NCBI RefSeq assembly: GCF_900112135.1
Contig: NZ_FOLC01000004.1
Span: forward strand, 124,001-188,000
From: Collimonas sp. OK412
Lineage (GTDB): Bacteria; Pseudomonadota; Gammaproteobacteria; Burkholderiales; Burkholderiaceae_D
DNA: 64,000 nucleotides
Reading direction: 5' to 3'
A program made the position numbers and the translations under genes. The notes beneath the pieces are model-generated. The model saw only the letters and a program-made list of their open reading frames with translations. It did not search any database and was not told the DNA's origin. Position 1 is the stretch's first letter. Each line of letters opens with the position of its first letter. Positions 9,328 to 20,797 of this stretch are shown here, piece by piece.

Positions 9328-10014
9328 TTACTCGGCAATCGGGGTCTTGATCTGCCGCAGCCAACCTACCAGCGGGTAAGCATCTTTAAAACCGGACACC
9401 AGTTCTTTCTCCAGCGCGTCCGACAACATCTTCTTCACCGGCTGTTCGTTCCAGACGATAAAGTTTTTCATCTTGACATATTCGATGTGCGGCGAGTCGG
9501 CGTCAAAACCTTTGGGCGGACGGGTCAGCTTGCCTTCGGTCTGCAGGTCGCCGTAAGTTTCCACCAGTTTCTTGTTTTTCAGCAGCTTGCCAAAACCCTT
9601 GGCGTCGGCGACCACCTGCTGGCGGATCGCCCGCAGGCGGTCGGCCGGCGGCATGTATTCGCCGCCGGCGATGAGCAGGGTGCCGCTGGCGTCGATATGG
9701 AAATAATAGGCCGGACCGCCGCCCTGGCTCGGCTTCTTCAGTCCGCTGGCCGTGATGGACGCCGAGAAATAGGATTTGTACGGACTCTTGTCGTGTGAAA
9801 AGCGCATGTCGCGGTTGATCCGGAACAGCGCTTTCTTCGGATTGCAGCCGGCGATGGCCGGATCGAATTTGCTGACCTGGGCGATCAGGCGCACCACCAG
9901 TTCCAGGAACTCTGCCCGCAAGATATCGTAGCGCGGCTTGTTCATGACAAACCAGGCCCGGTTATTGTTTTCCGACAGTTCGGCCAGGTATTGGGTCAGG
10001 TCACGTACGTGCAT
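9328..10014 (-). CDS. DUF2461 (TIGR02453) family protein
   Basis: The 228-residue cytoplasmic protein matches the DUF2461 family of unknown function: LAELSENNNRAWFVMNKPRY near the N terminus, FRINRDMRFSHDKSPYKSYF in the middle and GGEYMPPADRLRAIRQ further on are the conserved blocks. There is no signal peptide or membrane segment. It is convergent with tatC and followed upstream by the DegS-like protease gene. I cannot assign a reaction. Confidence 0.85.
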   Translation of the reverse strand: MHVRDLTQYLAELSENNNRAWFVMNKPRYDILRAEFLELVVRLIAQVSKFDPAIAGCNPKKALFRINRDMRFSHDKSPYKSYFSASITASGLKKPSQGGGPAYYFHIDASGTLLIAGGEYMPPADRLRAIRQQVVADAKGFGKLLKNKKLVETYGDLQTEGKLTRPPKGFDADSPHIEYVKMKNFIVWNEQPVKKMLSDALEKELVSGFKDAYPLVGWLRQIKTPIAE

Positions 10015-10054
10015 TACCGGTTTCCTTTATGAGATTGAGCGCGGCGGCGCGCAT

Positions 10055-11221
10055 TTATTCTGGTTCGCGTTTCATCGGCGGCCGCTTGCCGATAACGGCT
10101 TCCACCGTGGTTTCCTTGGTCTTGCGCAACACCGTCAGCTTGGCTTTGCTGCCAGGCTGCAGCTGGGCGATCAGGTTGGTCATGTCGGTGCTGTCGGTGA
10201 TCGGCTTGCCTTCGATCGCCACCAGGATATCGCCCGGCTTCAGGCCGGCCTTGTCGGCCGGGCCGTTCTTGATTACGCCGGCGATGATGGCGCCGGTGCT
10301 GCGGTTCAAGCCGAAGCTTTCGGCCAGTTCCGGCGTGATATCCTGCGGTTCGACGCCGATGTAGCCGCGCACCATGTGGCCGGTGTTGATGATCGATTCC
10401 ATCACGGTCTTGGCGGTAGTCATCGGCACGGCAAAACCGATTCCGAGCGAACCGCCGGTACGCGAATAGATTGCAGTGTTGATGCCGATCAGGTTGCCGT
10501 TGGTGTCGATCAGCGCGCCGCCGGAATTGCCGGGGTTGATCGCGGCGTCGGTCTGGATGAAGTTTTCAAACTGGTTGATGCCGAGGTGGCTGCGGCCCAG
10601 CGCCGAAATGATCCCCATGGTCACCGTCTGGCCGACCCCGAACGGATTGCCGATGGCCAGCACGACGTCGCCGACGCTGGCCTGGTCGGCGCGGCCCAGC
10701 GTCACCGCAGGCAGGTTCGGCAGCTCGATCTTGATCACGGCCAGGTCGGTTTCAGGATCGGTGCCCACCACCTTGGCGGTAGTGGTGCGGCCGTCAGCCA
10801 GCGCCACTTCGATTTCATCGGCCGCTTCGACCACATGGTTGTTGGTCAGGATATAACCCTGCGCGCTGACGATGACGCCCGAGCCAAGGCTGGACTGTTT
10901 CTCGTCTTGGTCGTCGCCGCGGTCACCGAAGAATTTCCTGAGCAGCGGATCTTCCGGCATGTCAGGCGCGACCGGCTTGGCGTCCTTGCTGGTGAAAACA
11001 TTCACCACCGACGGCATCGCGCGCTGCGCAGCCTGGCGGTAGGAGCCCGGCGTCGGCGTTCCCGGGGCAACTTCCTGCAGCGGCACCTTCGACGCGGCGA
11101 TATGCGTTGGCGAACTGGTCAAGGCGCCGTTTAGCCAATCCGGCTTCAAGGTCGTTACAATGAACCAGATCGCTAAACCGATGGTGATGGTTTGCGCAAA
11201 TAACAGCCAGAAACGTCGCAT
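10055..11221 (-). CDS. Trypsin-like periplasmic serine protease, DegS/AlgW type
   Basis: The 388-residue protein has one N-terminal membrane helix (about residues 5-24) that looks uncleaved, a trypsin-like domain and a single PDZ domain near residues 280-370. The catalytic triad is visible: His in LTNNHVVEAADE, Asp in TDLAVIKI, Ser in NPGNSGGALID. One PDZ plus an anchor is the architecture of DegS/AlgW, which cut the anti-sigma factor RseA during envelope stress, rather than DegP. The start at 11221 (MRRFWLL) is chosen because upstream codons would precede the membrane helix with 31 unlikely residues. The gene is divergent from the Nif3-like gene. Confidence 0.9.
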   Translation of the reverse strand: MRRFWLLFAQTITIGLAIWFIVTTLKPDWLNGALTSSPTHIAASKVPLQEVAPGTPTPGSYRQAAQRAMPSVVNVFTSKDAKPVAPDMPEDPLLRKFFGDRGDDQDEKQSSLGSGVIVSAQGYILTNNHVVEAADEIEVALADGRTTTAKVVGTDPETDLAVIKIELPNLPAVTLGRADQASVGDVVLAIGNPFGVGQTVTMGIISALGRSHLGINQFENFIQTDAAINPGNSGGALIDTNGNLIGINTAIYSRTGGSLGIGFAVPMTTAKTVMESIINTGHMVRGYIGVEPQDITPELAESFGLNRSTGAIIAGVIKNGPADKAGLKPGDILVAIEGKPITDSTDMTNLIAQLQPGSKAKLTVLRKTKETTVEAVIGKRPPMKREPE

Positions 11222-11250
11222 AGTGAAGATCTTAGAAGGAGTAAGGAATC

Positions 11251-12027
11251 GTGGATCAAGAATCGGTAAAAGCGGTGGATCGCATTGAACTGGAGAAATA
11301 TCTTGCCGAAGCATTAAATATTACACAGTTCCGTGATTATTGCCCAAATGGCTTGCAGGTGGAAGGACGCGCCGAAATTAAGCGCCTGGTGACAGGCGTC
11401 ACCGCCAGCCTCGCTTTGCTGGAAGCGGCCGTAGACAGCGGTGCGGACGCCATCCTGGTGCACCACGGTTATTTTTGGCGCGGCGAGGACGCCCGCGTTA
11501 TCGGCCCCAAGCACAAGCGCCTGAAATTGCTGCTGACGCACGATATCAACCTGTTTGCCTATCACCTGCCGCTCGATGCCCATGCGGATTTTGGCAACAA
11601 TGTGCAGCTGGCGCAGCAATTGGGTTTGTCGCCCAATGGCCGTTTCGGCGAAGGCAGCCTGGGCTGGCTGGGCAGCGTCAGCGATCCGCAGGTAAGCACC
11701 GTGGGTGATTTGGCGAACCTGATTGAGCGCCGGCTGCAGCGCGCTCCGGTCCTGATCGGCGACCCGTCCCAGCGCCTGGGACAAGTCGCCTGGTGTACCG
11801 GCGCCGCACAAAACCTGCTGGGCGATGCAATTGCCGCCGGCGCCGGCGTCTACATCAGCGGCGAGATTTCCGAGCCGACCGTGCACCTGGCGCGTGAAAC
11901 CGGGGTGGCCTACCTGGCGGCCGGCCATCACGCCACCGAGCGCTACGGCGTGCAAGCCCTGGGCCGCCACCTGGCCGAGCATTTCGGCCTGCAGCATCAA
12001 TTCATCGACATCGGCAACCCGGTGTAA
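11251..12027 (+). CDS. Nif3-like dinuclear metal centre protein (DUF34)
   Basis: The 258-residue protein belongs to the Nif3/DUF34 family, often annotated as GTP cyclohydrolase I type 2, whose true role is unsettled. Metal-site motifs are clear: [13 protein letters not shown] and [15 protein letters not shown] in the N-terminal half, [14 protein letters not shown] and [16 protein letters not shown] in the C-terminal half. A GTG start is preceded by GAAGGAG at about ten bases. It is divergent from the protease gene with 29 bases between them. Confidence 0.92.
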   Translation: MDQESVKAVDRIELEKYLAEALNITQFRDYCPNGLQVEGRAEIKRLVTGVTASLALLEAAVDSGADAILVHHGYFWRGEDARVIGPKHKRLKLLLTHDINLFAYHLPLDAHADFGNNVQLAQQLGLSPNGRFGEGSLGWLGSVSDPQVSTVGDLANLIERRLQRAPVLIGDPSQRLGQVAWCTGAAQNLLGDAIAAGAGVYISGEISEPTVHLARETGVAYLAAGHHATERYGVQALGRHLAEHFGLQHQFIDIGNPV

Positions 12028-12054
12028 GTGCGGTGCAGACTATGGATTCACAGC

Positions 12055-12441
12055 ATGGGTAAGACGGTCGAAGCGGTACGTATTGACAAGTGGCTCTGGG
12101 CGGCACGGTTTTTCAAGACCCGCACGCTGGCCAGCGACGCGGTCGACCACGGCAAGGTCAGGCTGAACGATGAGCGCACCAAGCCGGCGCGCAACCTGAA
12201 AGCCGGCGATATCCTGGCGATCGATAACGGCGCCAGCGTGTGGGAGGTGACGGTCGTGCTGCTGGCAGACAACCGCAGTTCGGCGGCGATTGCGCAGACG
12301 CTGTACCAGGAAACCGAACAAAGCGTGGGCAGGCGCGCCGCGCTTGCGGAAGACCGCAAGTTCTTCCACGAACCCACACTGCAGATCAAAGGGCGGCCGA
12401 CCAAGCGCGACCGCCGCTTGCTGGATAAGGCACAATCCTAG
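12055..12441 (+). CDS. hslR: S4-domain RNA-binding heat-shock protein Hsp15-like
   Basis: The 128-residue protein has an N-terminal S4 RNA-binding domain beginning VRIDKWLWAARFFKTRTLA, as in E. coli Hsp15, which recycles stalled 50S subunits carrying nascent chains. A basic C-terminal tail (GRPTKRDRRLLDK) is typical. The ATG at 12055 is chosen; upstream codons overlap the spacer after the Nif3-like gene without family support. Confidence 0.9.
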   Translation: MGKTVEAVRIDKWLWAARFFKTRTLASDAVDHGKVRLNDERTKPARNLKAGDILAIDNGASVWEVTVVLLADNRSSAAIAQTLYQETEQSVGRRAALAEDRKFFHEPTLQIKGRPTKRDRRLLDKAQS

Positions 12442-12723
12442 ATGGCGGTTTGACATCGCCCCGGCCCGGTTTTGGCGCTAGCGTAAAGCTGCCAGGACGT
12501 TTTCTCATCAAGCGCGGCTGCCATATCCAGGGCTCAGGAAGCGCAAATAGAACTTCCGCTGGATTTCGAAGGAATTCTCGGTAGAACGGCCCCTCTAAGT
12601 CGCTGTTTGACATTTCGATTCTGGTGCATAATAGTACGAGCGTTCGCATTCTTGCAGGCAGCCGTCTTCGAGCCAGGCAACGCCGATTGTATCCAGACCT
12701 AACCAGACAGAGACAGGACTATC
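12442..12723 (+). promoter_or_regulatory. Promoter and probable operator of the TetR-fad operon
   Basis: TTGACA at 12607-12612 and TAATAG at 12629-12634 (16-base spacer) make a good sigma-70 promoter. Directly downstream lies an imperfect palindrome, TACGAGCGTTCGCA at 12635-12648, in which five of seven base pairs match (core CGA...TCG). It would overlap the transcription start, the normal place for autorepression by a TetR protein. The rest of this gap holds nothing I recognise. Confidence 0.55.
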
Positions 12724-13422
12724 GTGGCACATACTGACATGCCGCCGAAATTCATGCGTAAAGGCGAAATGACGCGGGCAGCGATTCTCGACGTTGCCAT
12801 CACGCTGGCGAGCCGTGACGGCCTTGAGGGTCTGACCATCGGCTTGCTGGCCGAAAAAATGAACATGAGCAAATCCGGCGTGTTTGCCCATTTCGGCTCG
12901 CGCGAAGATCTGCAGATCGAAGTGGTGAAGCTGTACCACCGCCAGTTCGAGCAGGAAGTGTTCTATCCGAGCATCAAGGAAGCACGCGGCCTGCCGCGCC
13001 TGGAATGCATGTTTGCCCGCTGGATCCGTCAGGTGACGATTGAAATCGCCTCGGGTTGCATCTATATCAGCGGCGCCGTCGAGTACGACGACCGGCCGGG
13101 AGAAATCCGTGAACAGCTGGTGACCATGGTGCGCACCTGGCAGCAGGCCCTGCATCGCTGCACACTGCAGGCAGTCGACGCCGGCCACCTGCGCGCCGAC
13201 ACCGACGCCGACCAGCTGGTCTACGAGATGTACGGCTTGATCCTGGGTCTGCATCACGACGCCCGTTTCCTGAAAAAAGCCGGCAGCGTAGAACGCGCTC
13301 AAAAAGGTTTCGACCGCCTGATTGACAGTTATCGTGATACGCAGGCGCTCCAGTCCACCAAGAAATCCTCGCAAACGAATCAAAAAATCGCTGCCAAGCC
13401 GGCAGCCAGATCAATCCAGTAA
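12724..13422 (+). CDS. TetR-family regulator of the fatty acid oxidation operon
   Basis: The 232-residue protein has an N-terminal TetR DNA-binding domain: MTRAAILDVAITLASRDG then the helix-turn-helix LTIGLLAEKMNMSKSGVFAHF. The C-terminal part is an alpha-helical ligand domain, with a basic lysine-rich tail. It is the first gene of an operon with three beta-oxidation genes, so it probably senses an acyl-CoA and represses its own operon. The GTG start is tentative; ATG codons at 12739 and 12754 are alternatives. Confidence 0.87.
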   Translation: MAHTDMPPKFMRKGEMTRAAILDVAITLASRDGLEGLTIGLLAEKMNMSKSGVFAHFGSREDLQIEVVKLYHRQFEQEVFYPSIKEARGLPRLECMFARWIRQVTIEIASGCIYISGAVEYDDRPGEIREQLVTMVRTWQQALHRCTLQAVDAGHLRADTDADQLVYEMYGLILGLHHDARFLKKAGSVERAQKGFDRLIDSYRDTQALQSTKKSSQTNQKIAAKPAARSIQ

Positions 13423-13448
13423 ATACAAACAATCATCAGGAGAGCACC

Positions 13449-15239
13449 ATGGGTCAATACGTCGCGCCACTGCGGGATATGCAATTCGTCATGCACGAGC
13501 TGCTGCATGTAGAAGATGAACTGAAACAATTGCCGAAGCATGCCGAGATCGATGCCGACATCATCAATCAGGTGCTGGAAGAGGGCGGTAAATTCACCTC
13601 CCAGGTACTGTTCCCGCTGAACCATTCCGGCGATCGCGAAGGCTGTCACCACGACAAGGCCACCCACACGGTCACCGCACCGAAGGGTTTCAAGGAAGCC
13701 TATAAGCAGTACGTGGAAGCCGGCTGGCCATCGCTGTCCTGCGATCCTGAGTTCGGCGGCCAGGGCTTGCCGCTGGTGATCAACAATTCGTTCTACGAAA
13801 TGATGAACTCGGCCAACCAGGCCTGGACCATGTACCCGGGCCTGTCGCACGGCGCCTACGAATGCCTGCACGCGCACGGCACGCCAGAGCAGCAGGCCCT
13901 GTACCTGCCTAAGCTGGTTTCCGGCGAATGGACCGGCACCATGTGCCTGACTGAATCGCATTGCGGCACTGACCTTGGCATGCTGCGCTCGAAAGCCGAG
14001 CCGCAGGCCGACGGTTCCTACAGCATCACCGGCAGCAAGATTTTCATCTCGGCCGGCGAGCACGACATGTCGGAAAACATCCTGCACCTGGTGCTGGCGC
14101 GTTTGCCGGGCGCACCGGAAGGTTCCAAGGGCATCTCGCTGTTCCTGGTGCCGAAATTCCTGCCGAATGCTGACGGTTCTCTGGGCGCGCGCAATCCGAT
14201 CACCTGCGGCGCGATCGAAGAAAAAATGGGCATCCACGGCAATTCGACCTGCCAGATGAACCTGGACGGCGCCACCGGCTGGATCATCGGCGGCGCGCAT
14301 AAAGGCTTGAACGCGATGTTCGTGTTCATGAACGCAGCCCGCCTCGGCGTCGGCATGCAAGGCCTGGGCCTGACGGAAGTCGCTTACCAGAACGCATTGG
14401 TGTACGCCAAGGACCGGCTGCAGATGCGCAGCCTGTCAGGCATCAAGGCCAAAGACAAGCCAGCCGATCCGATCATCGTCCATCCAGACGTGCGCCGCAT
14501 GCTGTTGACGGCAAAAGCGTATGCTGAAGGCGCCCGCGCATTCTGTTCCTACGTCGCGCTGCAGCTGGACAAGGAGCTGAACCATCCCGATGAAGCAGTG
14601 CGCAAGGACGCAGCTGATGAAGTTGCGTTGCTCACTCCTGTGGTCAAGGCCTTCATTACCGATAACGCCTGGACTGCGACATCGGAGTGCATGCAGGTGT
14701 ACGGCGGCCACGGCTTCATCGCCGAATGGGGCATGGAGCAATATGTGCGCGATGCCCGCATCAACATGATCTACGAAGGCACCAACACCATCCAGTCGCT
14801 GGATCTGCTGGGCCGCAAGGTATTGATGGACAACGGCGCCAAGCTGAAGAAATTCGGCGCCAAGGTGCAGGCGTTCATCGAAGAGAATGGCGCTGACGAA
14901 GCCTTGTCGGAATTCATCACGCCGCTGGCCGACCTCGGCGACAAGGTCAGCAAGCTGACCATGGAAATCGGCATGAAGGCTTTCCAGAATCCTGACGAAG
15001 CAGGCGCCGCGGCAGTGCCTTACCTGCGCGTGGTCGGTCATCTGGTTTATGCCTACTTCTTTGCGCAAATGGCAAAGATCGCTTTGGCCAAGCAAGATTC
15101 AGGCGACAAGTTCTACGTTTCCAAGCTGGCTACCGCACGTTTCTATTTCGCCCGCCTGCTGCCGGAAACCGCAATGCTGATTCGCCAGGCACGTTCCGGT
15201 TCGGCCAGCCTGATGGCGCTGGATGCGGATTTGTTCTAA
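13449..15239 (+). CDS. Acyl-CoA dehydrogenase, long (about 600-residue) type
   Basis: The 596-residue flavoprotein catalyses the first, alpha-beta dehydrogenation step of beta-oxidation. Recognisable blocks are CLTESHCGTDLGMLRSKAEP (FAD/substrate binding), EEKMGIHGNSTCQM, and the C-terminal VYGGHGFIAEWGMEQYVRDA with NMIYEGTNTIQSLDLLGRK, which contains the catalytic glutamate region. A C-terminal extension beyond the 380-residue core is typical of this subfamily, which includes FadE5-like and DmdC-like enzymes. AGGAG precedes the ATG. Chain-length specificity cannot be read from the sequence. Confidence 0.93.
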   Translation: MGQYVAPLRDMQFVMHELLHVEDELKQLPKHAEIDADIINQVLEEGGKFTSQVLFPLNHSGDREGCHHDKATHTVTAPKGFKEAYKQYVEAGWPSLSCDPEFGGQGLPLVINNSFYEMMNSANQAWTMYPGLSHGAYECLHAHGTPEQQALYLPKLVSGEWTGTMCLTESHCGTDLGMLRSKAEPQADGSYSITGSKIFISAGEHDMSENILHLVLARLPGAPEGSKGISLFLVPKFLPNADGSLGARNPITCGAIEEKMGIHGNSTCQMNLDGATGWIIGGAHKGLNAMFVFMNAARLGVGMQGLGLTEVAYQNALVYAKDRLQMRSLSGIKAKDKPADPIIVHPDVRRMLLTAKAYAEGARAFCSYVALQLDKELNHPDEAVRKDAADEVALLTPVVKAFITDNAWTATSECMQVYGGHGFIAEWGMEQYVRDARINMIYEGTNTIQSLDLLGRKVLMDNGAKLKKFGAKVQAFIEENGADEALSEFITPLADLGDKVSKLTMEIGMKAFQNPDEAGAAAVPYLRVVGHLVYAYFFAQMAKIALAKQDSGDKFYVSKLATARFYFARLLPETAMLIRQARSGSASLMALDADLF

Positions 15240-15326
15240 GGAATTTTTACTAAATGAGCCGTAGGGTGGACCTGCGCTGAAGCCAAGCATGTCCACGCCC
15301 CCAACAGACTGACCAAGGAGATACAA

Positions 15327-17714
<2,388 letters not shown>

Positions 17715-17732
17715 TCAAATCAGGAGCAGGAA

Positions 17733-18926
17733 ATGACTAAACAACTTCAAGATGCGTACATCGTCGCCGCTACCCGCACGCCAATCGGCAAGGCGCCGCG
17801 CGGCATGTTCAAGAACACGCGCCCGGACGACCTGCTGGTGCGCGTAATGCAATCGGCGCTGGCGCAAGTGCCGGGCCTGGATCCGAAACTGATCGAAGAC
17901 GCGATCATCGGCTGTTCGTTCCCGGAAGGCGCGCAAGGCTTGAACATGGCGCGCAACGCCGTGTTGCTGGCTGGCTTGCCGAACACCATCGGCGGCGTCA
18001 CCATCAACCGTTATTGCGCTTCCGGCATCACCGCAGTCGCGATGGCGGCTGACCGCATCCGCGTCGGCCAGGCCGATGTGATGTTCGCAGGCGGCGCCGA
18101 ATCGATGTCGATGGTGCCGATGATGGGCTTCCATCCATCGGTCAACATGGATGTGTTCAAGGATGAAAACATCGGCATGGCCTACGGTATGGGGCTGACC
18201 GGCGAAAGAGTGGCGCAGCAATGGAAAGTGTCGCGCGAAGCGCAGGATGCATTCGCGCTGGAATCGCACCGCCGTGCGCTGGCGGCGCAGGCGGCCGGCG
18301 AGTTCAACGATGAAATGACTTCGGTCGAGATCATCGAGCGCTTCCCTAACCTGGCGACCGGCCAGATCGATATCAAGACCCGTATCGTCGATCGCGACGA
18401 AGGCGCGCGCGAGTCCACCATGGAAGGCTTGGCCAAGCTGAAGGCAGTGTTTGCCGCCAAAGGCACGGTCACTGCGGGCAACTCCTCGCAAACTTCGGAT
18501 GGCGCCGGTGCGCTGATCCTGGTCAGCGAAAAGATCCTGAAGCAGTTCAACCTGACGCCGCTGGCGCGTTTCGCCTCGTTTGCAGTGCGCGGCGTACCGC
18601 CGGAAATCATGGGTATCGGTCCTAAAGAAGCGATACCGGCAGCGTTGCGCGCCGCCGGCATCACCCAGGACCAGCTGGACTGGATCGAACTGAACGAAGC
18701 GTTTGCGGCGCAATCGCTGGCGGTGATCCAGGATCTCGGCCTCGATCCGGCCAAGGTCAACCCGATGGGCGGCGCGATCGCCCTCGGCCATCCGTTGGGT
18801 GCAACCGGTGCGATCCGTTCGGCGACTACGATCCACGCCATGCGCCGCCACAACCTGAAGTACGGCATGGTCACCATGTGCGTCGGCACCGGTATGGGCG
18901 CCGCGGGTATTTTCGAGCGCATGTAA
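17733..18926 (+). CDS. Acetyl-CoA C-acyltransferase (thiolase)
   Basis: This 397-residue thiolase performs the last, thiolytic step of beta-oxidation. The acylated cysteine is in NRYCASGITAVAMAA near residue 91; the histidine is in GGAIALGHPLGATGA and the second cysteine in MVTMCVGTGMGAAGIFE. It starts 18 bases after the bifunctional enzyme with AGGAGCAGGAA upstream and ends the operon before a strong terminator. It is probably the FadA-type partner of the preceding gene. Confidence 0.95.
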   Translation: MTKQLQDAYIVAATRTPIGKAPRGMFKNTRPDDLLVRVMQSALAQVPGLDPKLIEDAIIGCSFPEGAQGLNMARNAVLLAGLPNTIGGVTINRYCASGITAVAMAADRIRVGQADVMFAGGAESMSMVPMMGFHPSVNMDVFKDENIGMAYGMGLTGERVAQQWKVSREAQDAFALESHRRALAAQAAGEFNDEMTSVEIIERFPNLATGQIDIKTRIVDRDEGARESTMEGLAKLKAVFAAKGTVTAGNSSQTSDGAGALILVSEKILKQFNLTPLARFASFAVRGVPPEIMGIGPKEAIPAALRAAGITQDQLDWIELNEAFAAQSLAVIQDLGLDPAKVNPMGGAIALGHPLGATGAIRSATTIHAMRRHNLKYGMVTMCVGTGMGAAGIFERM

Positions 18927-18967
18927 TCGTTTGAATTAGCAGATTGTCATAAGCAATCGTAAAAACG

Positions 18968-19003
18968 AAAAAGCCGTGCTGCTATCCCCCGCACGGCTTT
19001 TTT
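18968..19003 (+). terminator. Intrinsic terminator of the fad operon
   Basis: A-rich sequence, stem GCCGTGC pairing with GCACGGC around an 11-base loop, then TTTTTT. It lies 42 bases after the thiolase stop and separates the operon from the next crotonase gene. Confidence 0.9.
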
Positions 19004-19060
19004 GTCTTCTTTAATGTAATCATGCTGCCGCGTATCGCGTGCGCTGAACTGGAGCACCAG

Positions 19061-19825
19061 ATGGATATTTTGACTAGCAAGGAAAACGGCATTCTGACGA
19101 TCGAATTCAATCGCCTGGAAAAGAAAAATGCGATTACCGCCGCCATGTACCAGACCATGGTCGACGCGCTAAAAGATGCGGAGAGCGACAGCGCGGTAAG
19201 GGCGATCCTGTTTACCGGCAAGCCGCAAATTTTCAGCGCCGGCAACGACCTCGAAGATTTCATGAAGAACCGGCCGACCGGTTCCGACAGCCCTGTGTTC
19301 CAGTTCCTGTGGCAGATCAGCCATGCCAGCAAGCCGCTGGTGGCGGCGGTGGCGGGGGCAGCAGTTGGCATCGGCACTACCTTGCTGATGCATTGCGACC
19401 TGGTGTATGCCGCCGACAATGCGCGTTTCTCAATGCCGTTCACGCAGCTCGGCTTGTGCCCGGAGGCGGCTTCCAGCCTGATCCTGCCGCAAATCGCAGG
19501 CTACCAGCGCGCGGCCGAAAAACTCCTGCTGGGCGAGGCTTTTACGGCAGAGGAAGCTAATGCCATGGGCTTGGTCAACAAGGTGCTGCCAGCTGAAGAA
19601 TTGCTGGCGTTCGCGCGAGCACAGGCGGCCAAGCTGGTTGCTTTGCCGGCGGCTTCGATCCGCGTCACCAAGCGCCTCATGAAAGGCGGCCAGACCGCGG
19701 CAGTGGAAGCGCAGATGAAGCAGGAGGTTGAACACTTCGGTGCGATGCTGGCTGCGCCGGAGGCGGCCGAGGCGTTCATGGCTTTCTTCGAAAAACGCAA
19801 GCCTGATTTCAGCAAGTTTGCCTGA
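19061..19825 (+). CDS. Crotonase-family protein, probable delta3,delta2-enoyl-CoA isomerase
   Basis: The 254-residue protein has the crotonase fold, with the oxyanion-hole segment FSAGNDLEDF and the AAVAGAAVGIGTTLLMHCD loop. The two glutamates used by hydratases are missing (GIGTT and FTQLG occur instead), but a glutamate stands in LGLCPEAASSLILP, where yeast Eci1-type isomerases have their single catalytic residue. An isomerase acting on double bonds of unsaturated fatty acids therefore fits better than a hydratase. GGAG six bases before the ATG at 19061 fixes the start. It has its own terminator. Confidence 0.8.
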   Translation: MDILTSKENGILTIEFNRLEKKNAITAAMYQTMVDALKDAESDSAVRAILFTGKPQIFSAGNDLEDFMKNRPTGSDSPVFQFLWQISHASKPLVAAVAGAAVGIGTTLLMHCDLVYAADNARFSMPFTQLGLCPEAASSLILPQIAGYQRAAEKLLLGEAFTAEEANAMGLVNKVLPAEELLAFARAQAAKLVALPAASIRVTKRLMKGGQTAAVEAQMKQEVEHFGAMLAAPEAAEAFMAFFEKRKPDFSKFA

Positions 19826-19853
19826 TGCACCGCGATGCTTGCATGACGTGAAT

Positions 19854-19883
19854 AAAAAACCCGACGCCAGGTCGGGTTTTTTT
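19854..19883. terminator. Bidirectional intrinsic terminator
   Basis: AAAAAACCCGAC and GTCGGGTTTTTT flank a five-base loop. With T-runs in both directions it ends the isomerase gene on the plus strand and the small lipoprotein gene on the minus strand. Confidence 0.9.
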
Positions 19884-19905
19884 ATCTGCAAAGCATCGCA
19901 GGAAA

Positions 19906-20055
19906 CTACATTTTCTTTTGCACGTCCTGAGCCGCGTCTTGTACTTTTTCACCACCGGTTTGCACGTCCTTGCCGACACCGGCCATCGTGTTGCACGCTG
20001 ACAGCGCGCCCAGCATGCCCAACATCGCTGCAACTACCATCATCTTCTTCAGCAT
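19906..20055 (-). CDS. Entericidin-like small lipoprotein
   Basis: A 49-residue product with a lysine-containing hydrophobic signal sequence and a lipobox, LSAC, placing the acylated cysteine at residue 21. The mature part, CNTMAGVGKDVQTGGEKVQD, followed by an alternating charged helix, matches the entericidin EcnA/EcnB family of cell-envelope lipoproteins. AGGAG lies seven bases before the ATG. In E. coli, entericidins A and B act as antidote and bacteriolytic toxin; here only one copy is present. It may also simply be a structural stress lipoprotein. Confidence 0.85.
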   Translation of the reverse strand: MLKKMMVVAAMLGMLGALSACNTMAGVGKDVQTGGEKVQDAAQDVQKKM

Positions 20056-20125
20056 CGTGTGCTCCTAATGAGTTGGTGAGGCAATTATCTTATCACTAGA
20101 ATTCCGCAAAATCAGAAAAAGTGAT

Positions 20126-20797
20126 TTAGTGCGCTTGCCACAACAATAATAAGCCGCTCACCCCGTCCCACAGGATCTGCACGCCGATGCACAGCAAGAT
20201 GAATGAGGTCATGCGCTGCATGACGGTGGTGCCGGTCTCGCCCAGCAAGCGTATCAGCACGCCGGCAAAACGATTGCTGAGATAGACCGCCAATGCCGCC
20301 AGCGCCAGGCCGACGACGGCGGCGACCATGGACAGCGGCAGCGGCACGTTCGGCACGCGCACGCCGGCGCCGAGGGTGATGGCGACCGAGATCGAACCGG
20401 GGCCGACCGTGAGCGGAAACGCCAGCGGATAAAAAGCCTTCTTGGAGGCCAGCTGTTCGGTCCAGAGCGATGCGGGCACCGCTTCCGCCATCGGCGTTTC
20501 ATCGGAGTTCAACATTTTCCAGGCAGTGGCCACCACCAGCAGGCCGCCGGCGACTTTCACTACCGGCAGCGACAGGCCGAAAAAAGCCAGCACGTGGGTG
20601 CCGATGAACATGCCGCCCACCAGCAGCAGGAAGGAATTGATGGCGACCCCGCGCGCCAGCGAGTTGCGGGTGGTGTCGGAAGCGGAGATGGTCAACGCAT
20701 GGAAAATCGGCGCGCCGCCGGGCGGATTCATGATCGGCAACAGCGCCGCCAGCACAAACAGCACGGTCTTCAGGAAGCTCAGCAGGTGGAATTCCAT
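20126..20797 (-). CDS. MarC-family integral membrane protein
   Basis: The 223-residue protein is almost entirely hydrophobic, with about six membrane helices. The N-terminal LLPIMNPPGGAPIFHALT, the glycine-rich FFGLSLPVVKVAGGLLVVATAW and PLAFPLTVGPGSISVAITLG are the MarC (UPF0056) family blocks. The family was once linked to multiple antibiotic resistance, but that role was not confirmed and its substrate is unknown. Confidence 0.9.
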   Translation of the reverse strand: MEFHLLSFLKTVLFVLAALLPIMNPPGGAPIFHALTISASDTTRNSLARGVAINSFLLLVGGMFIGTHVLAFFGLSLPVVKVAGGLLVVATAWKMLNSDETPMAEAVPASLWTEQLASKKAFYPLAFPLTVGPGSISVAITLGAGVRVPNVPLPLSMVAAVVGLALAALAVYLSNRFAGVLIRLLGETGTTVMQRMTSFILLCIGVQILWDGVSGLLLLWQAH

